From: Comamonadaceae bacterium
GTDB taxonomy: Bacteria > Pseudomonadota > Gammaproteobacteria > Burkholderiales > Burkholderiaceae_C
DNA length: 64,000 bases
Direction of reading: 5' to 3'
NCBI GenBank assembly: GCA_947450675.1
Contig: CANFWI010000002.1
Coordinates: 62,001 to 126,000, forward strand
Shown here piece after piece: positions 9,058-17,625 of this stretch (position 1 is its first letter; every line of letters begins with the position of its first letter). The translations under genes and the position numbers were made by a program. Under the pieces are notes generated by a model. That model saw only the letters and a program-made list of their open reading frames with translations. It did no database searches and had not been told where the DNA came from.

Positions 9058-10158
9058 TCAAAGTCGTTCCTGATACCACCATCGGTACATCGGCTCGGCC
9101 AACAGCAGCACGGCAGCCAGCCGCATCACATGAAACGCCGTCACGATCGGCACGCCCAATTGCAAGACTTTGGCGGTGATGGCCATTTCCGCCACACCGC
9201 CCGGCGAAGTGCCCAGTACCAGCGTGGCCCAATGCAGGTCGACGACATGCGACAAGCCCCAAGCGAAGCCGCCACACAGCGCAATCATGACAACGGTGGC
9301 CAACGCCACTGACGCCATCCAACGCGGGGCCATGTGCACAAAACTCGGCGTGAAGCGCACACCCAGACTGATGCCGATGACCAGTTGCGCGGCATTGATC
9401 ACACCGGGCGGCAGCGCTGACTGACTCAGGCCATTGGCGGTGAGCACAATTGACATGGCGAGTGAGCCGACAAACCAAGGGTTGGTACGCCTTGTCTTGA
9501 GCATGACCCAGCAACCGATGCCGGTGAGCACAGTCCACAGCGCCAGACTAGGCCAGACTACGACACGGGGCCCCGGAAAACTCGTGTCAAGTCCGTGCAG
9601 CCCAGCCCACTGAAAACCAAACGGGACGATCAGCGTCACCAGCATCACCCGCAGGCTGTGGGCCGAAGCGATGAGATCGGTGCTCGCACCGTGGCGCTCA
9701 CCCATCAGCGTCATCTCCGATGCAGCGCCAATGGGCGAAGAAAAATAGGTCGTGAGACGCGACAAGCCGGCGATATGAAAGGGGCCCGCGCTGGCATGCA
9801 CTCGGTGCAACCAGGCGCCAAAGACCAATCCCAGCGCCAACGCCCAGACAATGCCAAGCGCCATCACCCACCACAAACTGCCCACCAAACTGACGATCTG
9901 CGGTGTGAAGTAGAGCCCCAAAGCACCACCAATGACCCATTGCCCGCCATTGCGCAACGGCTTCCAACTGGCCGTCGGCCCACCGGCCATCGTCAGACCA
10001 GCGGTCATCAACAATGGCCCAATCATCCACGGCAAAGGAATCCTCAATGCAATGCACAGCAAGGCCGCTGCCCAAGCCAATGACAACGTGAGCAGCGTGC
10101 GCACAGCGGCACGCTGAAAAAATCGCTGGGTTAATTGGATGAAGGCGAAAGGCGGCAT
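9058..10158 (-). CDS. AbrB-family (COG3180) membrane protein
   Basis: A polytopic inner-membrane protein of 366 residues made of two repeated AbrB-duplication modules. Each has a pattern like LRIPLPWMIGPLL (about residue 37) and GVRFTPSFV (about residue 282). The family is often labelled ammonia monooxygenase or AbrB family transcriptional regulator, which is misleading: it is a membrane protein thought to be a transporter or regulator and is unrelated to DNA-binding AbrB. No ribosome site is obvious at the chosen ATG. It is divergent from the ChaN gene, and the 56-base gap holds both promoters. Confidence 0.82.
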   Translation of the reverse strand: MPPFAFIQLTQRFFQRAAVRTLLTLSLAWAAALLCIALRIPLPWMIGPLLMTAGLTMAGGPTASWKPLRNGGQWVIGGALGLYFTPQIVSLVGSLWWVMALGIVWALALGLVFGAWLHRVHASAGPFHIAGLSRLTTYFSSPIGAASEMTLMGERHGASTDLIASAHSLRVMLVTLIVPFGFQWAGLHGLDTSFPGPRVVVWPSLALWTVLTGIGCWVMLKTRRTNPWFVGSLAMSIVLTANGLSQSALPPGVINAAQLVIGISLGVRFTPSFVHMAPRWMASVALATVVMIALCGGFAWGLSHVVDLHWATLVLGTSPGGVAEMAITAKVLQLGVPIVTAFHVMRLAAVLLLAEPMYRWWYQERL

Positions 10159-10214
10159 GTATCGGTCGGCTACAAAACGGGACTGAAAATAAACTGAGGC
10201 CTTAGTATCGGTGC

Positions 10215-11093
10215 ATGTTCAACCCCTTCTCTCTGAGTGCTGCGGCTCGACGCTATGCGATGACACTGGCGCTTGCGCTGGCGTTCACTTTTAGTGTGTC
10301 GTTGGCTGGTTGCGCTGCTGACCACGGCGCAACGTCGGCGAGCGCAACAGAATTACAAACTCGACTCGACGCTTGGTTGCCGGCCGATGTGCTGCTGCTT
10401 GGCGAGCAACATGACGCGCCAGCGCACCAAGCGCTGCAACAACAAATCATTGAAGCGCTGGCGGCACGTGGTGTCCTTGCGGCGGTCGCGCTGGAGATGG
10501 CTGACAGCGGCGGCAGCACCGCCGCCTTGCCACCCAACGCCAGCGAAGAACAAACCCGCAACGCGCTGGGCTGGAACAACGATGCTTGGCCGTGGGCTGC
10601 TTATGGCCCCTCGGTGAAGAGCGCCGTACGTGCAGGTGTGCCGGTGCTGGGGGCCAACTTGCCGTCTGCGCAACTGCGCAGCCACATGGCCGACGCCGCG
10701 CTTGACCAACGACTGCCAGGCCCGGCACTGAAGGCGCAACAGCAGCTCATACGCCAAGGCCATTGCGACCTGTTGCCCGAGAGCCAGATCACGCCATTGA
10801 CGCGGATTCAAATCGCCAAAGACATGCGCATGGCGAACACCGTGCAGGCGGCGGCAAGGCCCGGTCAAGTGGTGGTGTTGATCAGCGGCAGCGTGCATGC
10901 GGACAAGCAGCTGGGCGTGCCGCAACACCTGCCGCCAGCGCTGCGCGTCAAAGCCATTCGATTGCGATCGGGAACGGCGGCAGCAGGCGGTGAACGCGAA
11001 TCTTTTGACGACGTCTTGGCGACGCCGGCAACACCTGACAAAGATTACTGCGCTGGCTTGGCGAAGCAATTGCCGCCGCGCGCAGCCCCGTAG
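10215..11093 (+). CDS. ChaN family haem-binding lipoprotein
   Basis: A 292-residue lipoprotein. After an N-terminal hydrophobic segment the lipobox LAGC places the lipidated Cys at about residue 32. The body carries the ChaN hallmarks LLGEQHDAPAHQ (about residues 60-71) and ALEMAD, and a C-terminal VLISGSVHADKQLGVPQHL segment. ChaN homologues (Campylobacter) bind two haems between monomers and are linked to iron uptake, so this protein probably handles haem at the inner face of the outer membrane. An internal Met16 is an alternative start that would still keep the lipoprotein signal. Confidence 0.85.
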   Translation: MFNPFSLSAAARRYAMTLALALAFTFSVSLAGCAADHGATSASATELQTRLDAWLPADVLLLGEQHDAPAHQALQQQIIEALAARGVLAAVALEMADSGGSTAALPPNASEEQTRNALGWNNDAWPWAAYGPSVKSAVRAGVPVLGANLPSAQLRSHMADAALDQRLPGPALKAQQQLIRQGHCDLLPESQITPLTRIQIAKDMRMANTVQAAARPGQVVVLISGSVHADKQLGVPQHLPPALRVKAIRLRSGTAAAGGERESFDDVLATPATPDKDYCAGLAKQLPPRAAP

Positions 11094-11097
11094 CAGC

Positions 11098-12438
11098 TTA
11101 TGCGTGCTGGCGAATCGCGTCAGCCACCACGTTGACCATGCGGTCGATGTGCTCTTTTTCCACAATGAACGGTGGGCACAGCACGATGTTTTCACCGGCG
11201 GGCCGGACCAAAACACCGTTGTGGAAACAGGTCATGAAAATGTCGTAAGCGCGCTTGCCCGGCGAGCCCGGAATCGACGCCATTTCGACCGCACCCGCCA
11301 GCCCCAAGCTGCGAATGCCGATCACCGTTGTCAGGCCCTTCAGGCCGCTGTGCATCGCGTCGCCGAGCACCGTGCCCATCTGGCCGGCGCGTTCAAACAG
11401 CTTCTCTTCCTTGAACAGCGTGAGCGTGGCAATGGCGGCTGCGCAGGCCACCGGATGACCCGAGTAGGTGTAGCCATGAAAGAACTCGATGGCGTGTTCC
11501 GGTGCGCCCTCATTGGCCTTCATCATGGTGTTGTAAATGCGGTCACTGCAGATCACGCCCCCCATCGGGATCACGCCGTTGGTGACGCCCTTGGCGAAGT
11601 TCAGCATGTCGGGCACGACGCCGTAGTAGTCGGCGCCAAAGTTGACGCCCATGCGGCCAAAGCCGGTGATCACTTCGTCAAAAATCAGCAAGATGCCGTG
11701 CTTGTCGCAGATCTCTCGCAGACGCTTCAAGTAGCCTTGCGGCGGCAAATACCAACCGGCACTGCCAGCCACGGGTTCGACGATGACAGCGGCGATGTTA
11801 CTGGCGTCGTGCAGCGGCAGAATACGGTTTTCAAGTTCCAGCAAGATGTCTTCTTGCCAGACCGGTTCTTGGTTGTGAATGTAGGCGTGATTCACGGGGT
11901 CGTGAATGAAGCGCAGGTGGTCCACACGCGGCAGCAGCGCCGTGCCGTAGGCCTTGCGGTTGGCCGGAATACCGCCCACACTCATGCCGCCAAAACCCAC
12001 ACCGTGGTAACCGCGCTCACGGCCAATGAAGACATTGCGATGGCCTTCGCCACGGGCGCGGTGGTAGGCCAGCGCAACTTTGAGCGAAGTGTCGGCAGCT
12101 TCTGAGCCGGAGCTGCAAAACAGCACCTTGTTCAAATCTCCGGGCGCCATGTTGGCGATCATTTCAGCGGCTTTGAAAGCTTGGTCGTTGCTGGCCTGAA
12201 AAGCCGTGGCGTAGTCCAATGTGTCGAGCTGCTTTTTGATCGCCTCGTTAATTGGCTTGCGGTTGTGGCCCGCCGTGACACACCACAGACTTGAGATCCC
12301 GTCCAACACCTTTTTGCCATCGTGCGTGGTGAAGTGCATGCCGTCGGCGGCGACAAAGACGCGTGGGTCTTGCTTGAAGCTGCGGTTCGGCGTGAACGGC
12401 AGCCAGTGATGATCCATGTTGAAATTTTGCGAAGTCAT
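11098..12438 (-). CDS. Class III aminotransferase (omega-amino acid--pyruvate type)
   Basis: A 446-residue PLP-dependent aminotransferase of the omega-amino acid:pyruvate subgroup (beta-alanine or related amines). Motifs are GSEAADTSLKVA (phosphate binding), RERGYHGVGFGG, the aspartate of LIFDEVITGFGR that contacts the PLP pyridine, and the Schiff-base lysine in NFAKGVTNGVIPMG. The ATG at 12438 follows AAGGAA; the longer in-frame version adds 26 residues without similarity. It converges tail to tail with chaN (4-base gap) and is divergent from purU. The exact amine donor is not determined. Confidence 0.88.
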   Translation of the reverse strand: MTSQNFNMDHHWLPFTPNRSFKQDPRVFVAADGMHFTTHDGKKVLDGISSLWCVTAGHNRKPINEAIKKQLDTLDYATAFQASNDQAFKAAEMIANMAPGDLNKVLFCSSGSEAADTSLKVALAYHRARGEGHRNVFIGRERGYHGVGFGGMSVGGIPANRKAYGTALLPRVDHLRFIHDPVNHAYIHNQEPVWQEDILLELENRILPLHDASNIAAVIVEPVAGSAGWYLPPQGYLKRLREICDKHGILLIFDEVITGFGRMGVNFGADYYGVVPDMLNFAKGVTNGVIPMGGVICSDRIYNTMMKANEGAPEHAIEFFHGYTYSGHPVACAAAIATLTLFKEEKLFERAGQMGTVLGDAMHSGLKGLTTVIGIRSLGLAGAVEMASIPGSPGKRAYDIFMTCFHNGVLVRPAGENIVLCPPFIVEKEHIDRMVNVVADAIRQHA

Positions 12439-12547
12439 GCGATTTCCTTGAAGTCGTGCGCTGTGTTTGAGGCCTATTCTGTCACCGTTGTGCACCTCAA
12501 AGTCGGGCTCAGTCAAAGGCTTTCAGTGCTGCGACAATGGCCCCGCC
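12439..12547. promoter_or_regulatory. Divergent promoter region, aminotransferase/purU
   Basis: 109 bases between two divergently transcribed genes. Both promoters must lie here; no clear operator was recognised. Confidence 0.4.
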
Positions 12548-13408
12548 ATGAGCTCAACCTACACCCTTACCCTGTCCTGCCCGGATCGTCCCGGCATCGT
12601 TCATGCCGTCTCCGGCTTTTTGTTTGAGCGCGGCGGCAATATTTTGGATGCAGCCCAGTACGCCGACGACCGCGACCAAGACGCCACCGGCCTGTTCTTC
12701 ATGCGTGTCGGTTTTGCCTGCGCTGACTTGTCGTTTGAAACCCTGAAAGAAGACCTCAGCGTCTTGGCTGGTGACTTTGACATGCGCTGGAGCCTGCACC
12801 AAGCCAGCCAGCCGATGCGCACCGTGCTGATGGTCAGTAAAGAAGGCCATTGCCTGAACGACTTGCTGTTCCGCTGGAAGTCGGGCTTGCTGCGGCTGGA
12901 CATTCGCGCCATCGTCTCCAACCACAACGAGTTCGAGCAACTGGCGGCCAGCTACCAGGTGCCGTTTCACCACATCCCGGTGACAGCGGCCACCAAGGCT
13001 GAGTCCGAGGCCCGGCAGTACGACGTCATCCAGTCTGAAGGCGCCGAGCTTGTCGTGCTGGCCCGCTACATGCAGATTTTGAGCGACGAGATGTGCCAAA
13101 ACCTGGCCGGCCGCGCGATCAACATTCACCATTCATTCTTGCCCAGCTTCAAAGGCGCCAAGCCCTACCACCAAGCGCACGCACGCGGCGTCAAGTTGAT
13201 CGGTGCCACAGCCCACTACGTCACCTCAGACCTCGACGAAGGCCCGATCATTGAACAAGACGTGGCCCGCGTTGAGCACAGCCGAACCGTCGAAGACCTG
13301 ACCGCCATGGGCCGCGACACCGAAAGCCAAGTGCTGGCGCGCGCCGTGAAATGGCACAGCGAGCACCGCGTGCTGCTGAACGGCCACAAGACTGTTATTT
13401 TTAAATAG
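12548..13408 (+). CDS. purU: Formyltetrahydrofolate deformylase
   Basis: A 286-residue PurU, which hydrolyses 10-formyl-THF to formate and THF and so balances one-carbon and purine metabolism. It has an N-terminal ACT domain (about residues 5-85, starting TLTLSCPDRPGIVHAVSG) and a C-terminal formyltransferase-fold domain. The catalytic Asn and His lie in INIHHSFLPSF (about residues 192-202) and the Asp in YVTSDLDEGPII. The ATG at 12548 matches the family start; the upstream in-frame codon adds 27 unrelated residues. Length is typical of the family. Confidence 0.95.
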   Translation: MSSTYTLTLSCPDRPGIVHAVSGFLFERGGNILDAAQYADDRDQDATGLFFMRVGFACADLSFETLKEDLSVLAGDFDMRWSLHQASQPMRTVLMVSKEGHCLNDLLFRWKSGLLRLDIRAIVSNHNEFEQLAASYQVPFHHIPVTAATKAESEARQYDVIQSEGAELVVLARYMQILSDEMCQNLAGRAINIHHSFLPSFKGAKPYHQAHARGVKLIGATAHYVTSDLDEGPIIEQDVARVEHSRTVEDLTAMGRDTESQVLARAVKWHSEHRVLLNGHKTVIFK

Positions 13409-13695
13409 ACAGCCATAGCAGGCCTGATCGCCGGCGATTTTTGATTTATTTTGGAGCCTCCTATGGCGTTACCCTCATAGGTAAAACATCTGACATCTGA
13501 ACGCTCTAAAAGCCGTATTTACAGACAGTTACGGCCCTCGCAGGCGTTTGAAGCATAATTCGTGTTCGTGAGAAATAAAATTTTCGCGTAAGTTAGGTGA
13601 TCGGTCAGTTTCGCGCCCTACGGCGGTACTTCCAATGTTTGTTGTGCTTTCGGGACCCCATCGCTTTTGTTTTTATGTGTTTTTGAGGAGTCCCC
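13409..13695 (+). promoter_or_regulatory. Promoter and long structured 5' leader of the RRM protein gene
   Basis: 287 non-coding bases precede the RNA-binding protein gene. Two hairpins are visible: CCTATG/CATAGG (13460-13465 with 13476-13481) and GCCGTA/TACGGC (13512-13517 with 13530-13535). The last 100 bases are T-rich and end in a strong GAGGAG ribosome site. Long leaders of this kind are known for cold-inducible RNA-binding protein and csp genes. No transcription start was assigned. Confidence 0.45.
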
Positions 13696-14094
13696 ATGGG
13701 CAATAAACTTTACGTCGGCAACCTGCCGTACACAGTGCGTGACGAAGATCTGCAACAGTCTTTCGGCGCTTTTGGTTCTATCACCAGCGCAAAAGTCATG
13801 ATGGAACGCGACACCGGTCGCTCCAAAGGCTTTGGCTTTGTGGAAATGGGCAGCGATGCCGAAGCACAAGCTGCAATCGCCGGCATGAACGGCCAGTCAC
13901 TTGGCGGCCGTAGCATCACAGTCAACGAAGCCCGTCCGATGGAGGCACGTCCTCCACGTACCGGCGGCTTCGGCGGCGGCGGTGGCGGCTACGGCGGTGG
14001 CGATCGTTCCGGCGGTGGCGGCTACGGCGGTGGCGGCGATCGTTCCGGCGGTGGCGGCTACGGTGGTGGCGGCGGCGGCCGCGGCGGCTACTAA
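13696..14094 (+). CDS. RRM RNA-binding protein with glycine-rich tail
   Basis: A 132-residue cytoplasmic RNA-binding protein. A single RRM spans residues 2-80, with RNP2 LYVGNL (5-10) and RNP1 KGFGFVEM (about 44-51). The last 45 residues are a Gly/Tyr/Arg/Ser-rich tail built from tandem GGGGYGGGGDRS-type units. The architecture matches the bacterial and cyanobacterial Rbp family, often cold-induced, which binds and remodels RNA. GAGGAG lies just upstream of the ATG. It has two downstream hairpins, the second with a T tract, so it is monocistronic. Confidence 0.93.
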   Translation: MGNKLYVGNLPYTVRDEDLQQSFGAFGSITSAKVMMERDTGRSKGFGFVEMGSDAEAQAAIAGMNGQSLGGRSITVNEARPMEARPPRTGGFGGGGGGYGGGDRSGGGGYGGGGDRSGGGGYGGGGGGRGGY

Positions 14095-14140
14095 GCCCTG
14101 CAAACCCAGCCAACGGCAGTGATGCCGTAGCAAACCAGCT

Positions 14141-14204
14141 GTCTCAGACTCGCTCTGAGACCAGCCCAAAAGGCTTCAGAACTTCGGTTTTGAAGCCTTT
14201 TTTC
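14141..14204 (+). terminator. Double-hairpin terminator after the RRM gene
   Basis: The first inverted repeat is GTCTCAGA/TCTGAGAC (14141-14148 with 14154-14161). The second, AAAAGGCTTCA/TGAAGCCTTTT (14168-14178 with 14191-14201), runs into a T tract. The second is a standard rho-independent terminator. Confidence 0.85.
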
Positions 14205-14307
14205 ATTGGCGCCTGCTGCTGTGTCCGTTCAGCAAGGCTGACAGACTCAGAGGTTTTACGTTAATATAACAACCGTTATAACTACCCAATCAATCTTGGG
14301 GCCACTC

Positions 14308-14532
14308 ATGCACACACTCAAGCTCACGCAAATTGGCAACTCGGTTGGCGTCATCCTTCCCAAAGAAGCGCTGGCGAAGTTGCGGCTCGAAAAAGGCCAG
14401 TCCGTTTTCATGACCGAAACACCTGAAGGCTTGGTGCTCACACCTTATGACCCGGCACTGGACGAACAGATCCAAGCCGGGCGCGCCTTTATGCGAGAGT
14501 TCCGCGACACCTTTCATCAGCTCGCCAAATGA
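14308..14532 (+). CDS. AbrB/MazE/SpoVT-type antitoxin
   Basis: A 74-residue DNA-binding antitoxin with the swapped-hairpin AbrB fold: LTQIGNSVGVILPKEALAKLRL at residues 5-26 is the standard motif. The C-terminal half (about residues 45-74) is the likely toxin-neutralising tail. The ATG at 14308 is preferred over a TTG at 14296. Its stop overlaps the Doc toxin start by four bases (ATGA), the normal antitoxin-first arrangement. It probably represses its own promoter; the AT-rich stretch 14255-14285 with TTATAACT-like repeats is the likely operator. Confidence 0.9.
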   Translation: MHTLKLTQIGNSVGVILPKEALAKLRLEKGQSVFMTETPEGLVLTPYDPALDEQIQAGRAFMREFRDTFHQLAK

Positions 14533-14933
14533 CGTGGCGCTGGGTCAGCCAGGAAGCTTTGCTACTGTTGCACGGCGAGAGCTTGGCAGAGCACGGTGGC
14601 AAAGCTGGCTTGCGCGAACCGGGCCTACTGGACTCGGCCTTGAGCCGCCCACTGAACCTGCTGGCCTACGGCGAGCCAGATACTTCAGACCTTGCGTCGA
14701 GTTATGCCACCGGTATTGTTAAAAATCACCCTTTCATTGACGGCAACAAGCGGGCGGCATTTTTGGCCGTGGGACTGTTTTTGTTTCTCAACGGCTACCG
14801 GCTCCAAGCCACGCAAACCGACGCGACGCTGGCCATGTGGCGTCTGGCAGAAGGCGTCATGACTGAAGCTGAGTTTGCGACTTGGTTGCGTACTCACTGC
14901 GTGCGCCGCGATTCGCCGCAAGCGCTTTCCTAA
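14529..14933 (+). CDS. doc: Death-on-curing (Doc/Fic) family toxin
   Basis: A 134-residue Doc-type Fic protein. The catalytic motif HPFIDGNKRA (residues about 66-75) keeps the Fic consensus HPFxxGNKR, so it is probably active. Doc toxins phosphorylate EF-Tu, while other Fic proteins AMPylate. It is coupled to the AbrB-type antitoxin by an ATGA overlap. Here the partner is AbrB-type rather than the classic Phd, a known chromosomal variant. Length is normal and the reading frame is intact. Confidence 0.92.
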   Translation: MTWRWVSQEALLLLHGESLAEHGGKAGLREPGLLDSALSRPLNLLAYGEPDTSDLASSYATGIVKNHPFIDGNKRAAFLAVGLFLFLNGYRLQATQTDATLAMWRLAEGVMTEAEFATWLRTHCVRRDSPQALS

Positions 14934-15081
14934 GACAGTCTGTTCGTCCAAGGCACTTCAAATGTCCGATTTGCAGAAAAATCTGTCATTCGGGAGCCAA
15001 CTCAGAGAGGCTAAAGTGCATCAAATGTGCCCGAGTGTATGGGCACCCTACCTATTCAACCTCCATCAGGTGAACACAAGC

Positions 15082-15873
15082 ATGAAAATCACACTCGCAC
15101 TGCTGGCATTTCTTGTGGCCATTAGTTTCAGCGCCCTTTCAAGAGCCGATGAAGTTTTAGTTGGTCAACTTGAAAGGGTTGAGACTCGCGGAGTCTCCTT
15201 GCCGATTTATGCTGTGTGGAACAAGACCGCAGTGGCAACCGTTGTGCTGTATTCCGGCGGGGGCGGGGGATTTGGCAAGATGGGGGCCGATGGCTGGCCC
15301 AGCAGTATGAATTTCCTGATTCGCTCGGCCAAATTATTTTCGGCACACCCATTCAATGTGATTTTGGTCGGTCGTGCCACGGATGTTTCCAGCCTTGATG
15401 GAGCGACCCGTACAGGGGACGACCATGACCTCGATAACAAAGCGATCTTCCGCGCCATCAAGGCCAAGAGCGCTGCTCCGATTTGGCTTATTGGTACAAG
15501 TATGGGGACGATCTCTGCCACTGCCGCCGCGATTAGAGACACAGACGCCAACATTGCCGGCATCGTTTTGACTTCATCCGTGACGTCATATCGCGTGAAG
15601 GGGGCGGTACCTTCGCAAGATTTGGCCAAAATCAATGTGCCGGTGCTGGTGTTACATCACGAGCTGGATGCTTGCAAGATCTGCACGCCTTATGAAGCCA
15701 AAGACATTGCTGGCAGCCTGCAAAACGCCCCCATCAAGAAGACGGTATTGGTCAACGGTGGTGAGGGTGCGACTGGTAATCCATGCGAGGCCTTGCACTA
15801 TCACGGCTTCATTGGCATGGAAAGGAACGCGGTGGATCTGATCGCCAACTGGGTCATCCATCCGTCGATGTGA
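15082..15873 (+). CDS. Exported alpha/beta hydrolase
   Basis: A 263-residue protein with a Sec signal peptide (cleavage after about residue 22, LSRA-DEV) and an alpha/beta-hydrolase fold. A Gly-rich oxyanion segment (SGGGGGFG, about residues 58-65) precedes the nucleophile elbow GTSMGT (Ser near residue 142). An Asp in HHELDACK and a His in LHYHGFIGME can complete the triad. The paired Cys residues in DACKIC could form a periplasmic disulfide. The ATG at 15082 is chosen for the signal peptide; the in-frame extension to 14875 overlaps doc and is unlikely. The substrate is unknown. Confidence 0.75.
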   Translation: MKITLALLAFLVAISFSALSRADEVLVGQLERVETRGVSLPIYAVWNKTAVATVVLYSGGGGGFGKMGADGWPSSMNFLIRSAKLFSAHPFNVILVGRATDVSSLDGATRTGDDHDLDNKAIFRAIKAKSAAPIWLIGTSMGTISATAAAIRDTDANIAGIVLTSSVTSYRVKGAVPSQDLAKINVPVLVLHHELDACKICTPYEAKDIAGSLQNAPIKKTVLVNGGEGATGNPCEALHYHGFIGMERNAVDLIANWVIHPSM

Positions 15874-15902
15874 CCTCAAGCTGCAACCCATTTATGGGGT
15901 AG

Positions 15903-16022
15903 CGGACTTTTGACGGTGCCGATGGTTACAGCAACCCTTACCCGTCTGCGCTGGAGGCCACAGCCCTGCTGGCCACACCCGCACAAACCACCTTTGCGCA
16001 CTACGGCTTTGGTGCGCCCTGA
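15903..16022 (+). pseudogene. Orphan C-terminal coding remnant
   Basis: Between the hydrolase and glcD a frame with no start codon runs from a TAG at 15900 to a TGA at 16020-16022. It encodes a protein-like 39-residue tail (contains DGADGYSNPYPSALEAT and ends HYGFGAP). Composition looks coding, so this may be the 3' scar of a deleted gene. I do not recognise the family. Confidence 0.3.
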
Positions 16023-16108
16023 ATGGCCTAGCGGCTGCATGGTTTAAAGTGCAGCTTGCCCCACCAACAGTCGCTTCCCGACGTGGCTGGCGGCTGGAGA
16101 TTTTTCAC

Positions 16109-17611
16109 ATGAATGCACCCGTTTCAATTGAACAACAAGCCTCGCTGGAGCGCGCCGAGCGTCAAGCGCAGGTGGTCGCCGCCTTGCAGCAAGTTTTGCC
16201 GCAGCATGCGTTGCTGTGGAACCGCGAAGACACCACGCCCTACGAATGCGATGGCCTGACCGCTTACCGCCAGCGCCCGCTGGTCGTCGTGCTGCCCGAA
16301 ACCTATGCAGAGGTGCAGGCGGTGCTGAAGACTTGTCATGCGCTGGATGTGCCTGTGGTGGCGCGTGGCGCGGGCACCGGCTTGTCGGGCGGGGCCATGC
16401 CGCACAAGCTGGGCGTCACGTTGTCGCTGGCCAAGTTCAACCAGATTTTAAAAATGGACCCGGCCAGCCGGACCGCTGTGGTGCAAGGTGGCGTGCGCAA
16501 CTTGGCGATCTCTGAAGCCGCGGCCCCACACGACTTGTATTACGCACCCGACCCGTCGAGCCAGATCGCCTGCACCATCGGCGGCAACGTCGCCGAAAAC
16601 TCAGGCGGCGTGCACTGTTTGAAGTACGGACTGACCGTGCACAACGTGCTCAAGGTGCGCGGCTTCACGATTGAAGGCGACGAGATTGAGTTCGGCAGCG
16701 ACGCGCTAGACGCGCCCGGCTATGACTTGCTCAGCGTCATCGTCGGCAGCGAAGGCATGCTGGCGGTGACCACCGAAGTCACCGTCAAGCTGGTGCCCAA
16801 ACCACAATTGGCGCGCTGCATCATGGCCAGTTTTGACGACCTGCGCAAAGCTGGTGACGCAGTGGCGGCAGTGATCGCCGCCGGCATCATTCCGGCTGGG
16901 CTGGAGATGATGGACAAGCCGATGACCGCTGCCGTAGAAGACTTTGTGCACGCCGGCTACGACCTCACAGCGGCGGCGATTTTGCTCTGCGAAAGCGACG
17001 GCACACCGGAAGAAGTGGAAGAAGAAATTGGCCGCATGAGCGAGGTGCTGACGCGCTGTGGCGCCACCGCCATCACGGTCAGCCAAGACGAAGCCGAGCG
17101 CCTGCGCTTTTGGAGCGGCCGTAAAAATGCCTTCCCGGCGTCTGGCCGCATCAGCCCCGACTACATGTGCATGGACTCGACCATTCCGCGCAAACGCCTG
17201 GCCGATATTTTGTTGGCCATTGCCGAGATGGAAAAGAAATACCAGCTGAGCTGCGCCAATGTTTTTCATGCGGGAGACGGCAACCTGCACCCGCTGATCA
17301 TGTTTGACGCGAACGATGCCGACCAGCTGCACCGCTGCGAATTGTTTGGCGCTGACATTTTGGAAACCAGCGTCGCCATGGGCGGCACCGTCACCGGTGA
17401 ACACGGCGTGGGTATTGAAAAACTCAACAGCATGTGCGTGCAGTTCAGCGCCGCAGAAAACGAGCAAATGTTCGGCGTCAAGCGGGCCTTTGATGCGCGC
17501 GGTCTGCTGAACCCCGGCAAGGTGATTCCGACGCTGCAACGCTGCGCTGAGTACGGCAAGATGCTGGTGCGCGGCGGCAAAATCGCGCACCCAGATCTAC
17601 CGCGCTTCTAA
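16109..17611 (+). CDS. glcD: FAD-linked oxidase, glycolate oxidase subunit GlcD type
   Basis: A 500-residue flavoprotein of the GlcD/D-lactate dehydrogenase (VAO) family, oxidising 2-hydroxyacids such as glycolate. The FAD-binding PCMH domain spans about residues 50-230, with VVARGAGTGLSGGAMP (about 93-108) and IGGNVAENSGGVHCLKYG (about 172-189). The C-terminal FAD-oxidase cap ends with the HAGDGNLHP and GEHGVGIEK motifs. The start is the ATG at 16109, after GGAGA. No glcE or glcF follows; lrgA begins 14 bases downstream. The partner subunits may be elsewhere, or this may be a single-subunit D-2-hydroxyacid dehydrogenase. Confidence 0.88.
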   Translation: MNAPVSIEQQASLERAERQAQVVAALQQVLPQHALLWNREDTTPYECDGLTAYRQRPLVVVLPETYAEVQAVLKTCHALDVPVVARGAGTGLSGGAMPHKLGVTLSLAKFNQILKMDPASRTAVVQGGVRNLAISEAAAPHDLYYAPDPSSQIACTIGGNVAENSGGVHCLKYGLTVHNVLKVRGFTIEGDEIEFGSDALDAPGYDLLSVIVGSEGMLAVTTEVTVKLVPKPQLARCIMASFDDLRKAGDAVAAVIAAGIIPAGLEMMDKPMTAAVEDFVHAGYDLTAAAILLCESDGTPEEVEEEIGRMSEVLTRCGATAITVSQDEAERLRFWSGRKNAFPASGRISPDYMCMDSTIPRKRLADILLAIAEMEKKYQLSCANVFHAGDGNLHPLIMFDANDADQLHRCELFGADILETSVAMGGTVTGEHGVGIEKLNSMCVQFSAAENEQMFGVKRAFDARGLLNPGKVIPTLQRCAEYGKMLVRGGKIAHPDLPRF

Positions 17612-17625
17612 ACAAAAATATCAAC

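Noticed and set aside
9058..10158. DNA-binding transcriptional regulator AbrB or ammonia monooxygenase
   Set aside because: The protein is a polytopic membrane protein; the names come from family mislabelling.
10897..12105. Plus-strand 402-codon frame
   Set aside because: Antisense to the class III aminotransferase; high His/Arg/Val composition typical of shadow frames.
16706..17590. Minus-strand 294-codon frame
   Set aside because: Antisense to glcD, which has all FAD-binding motifs.
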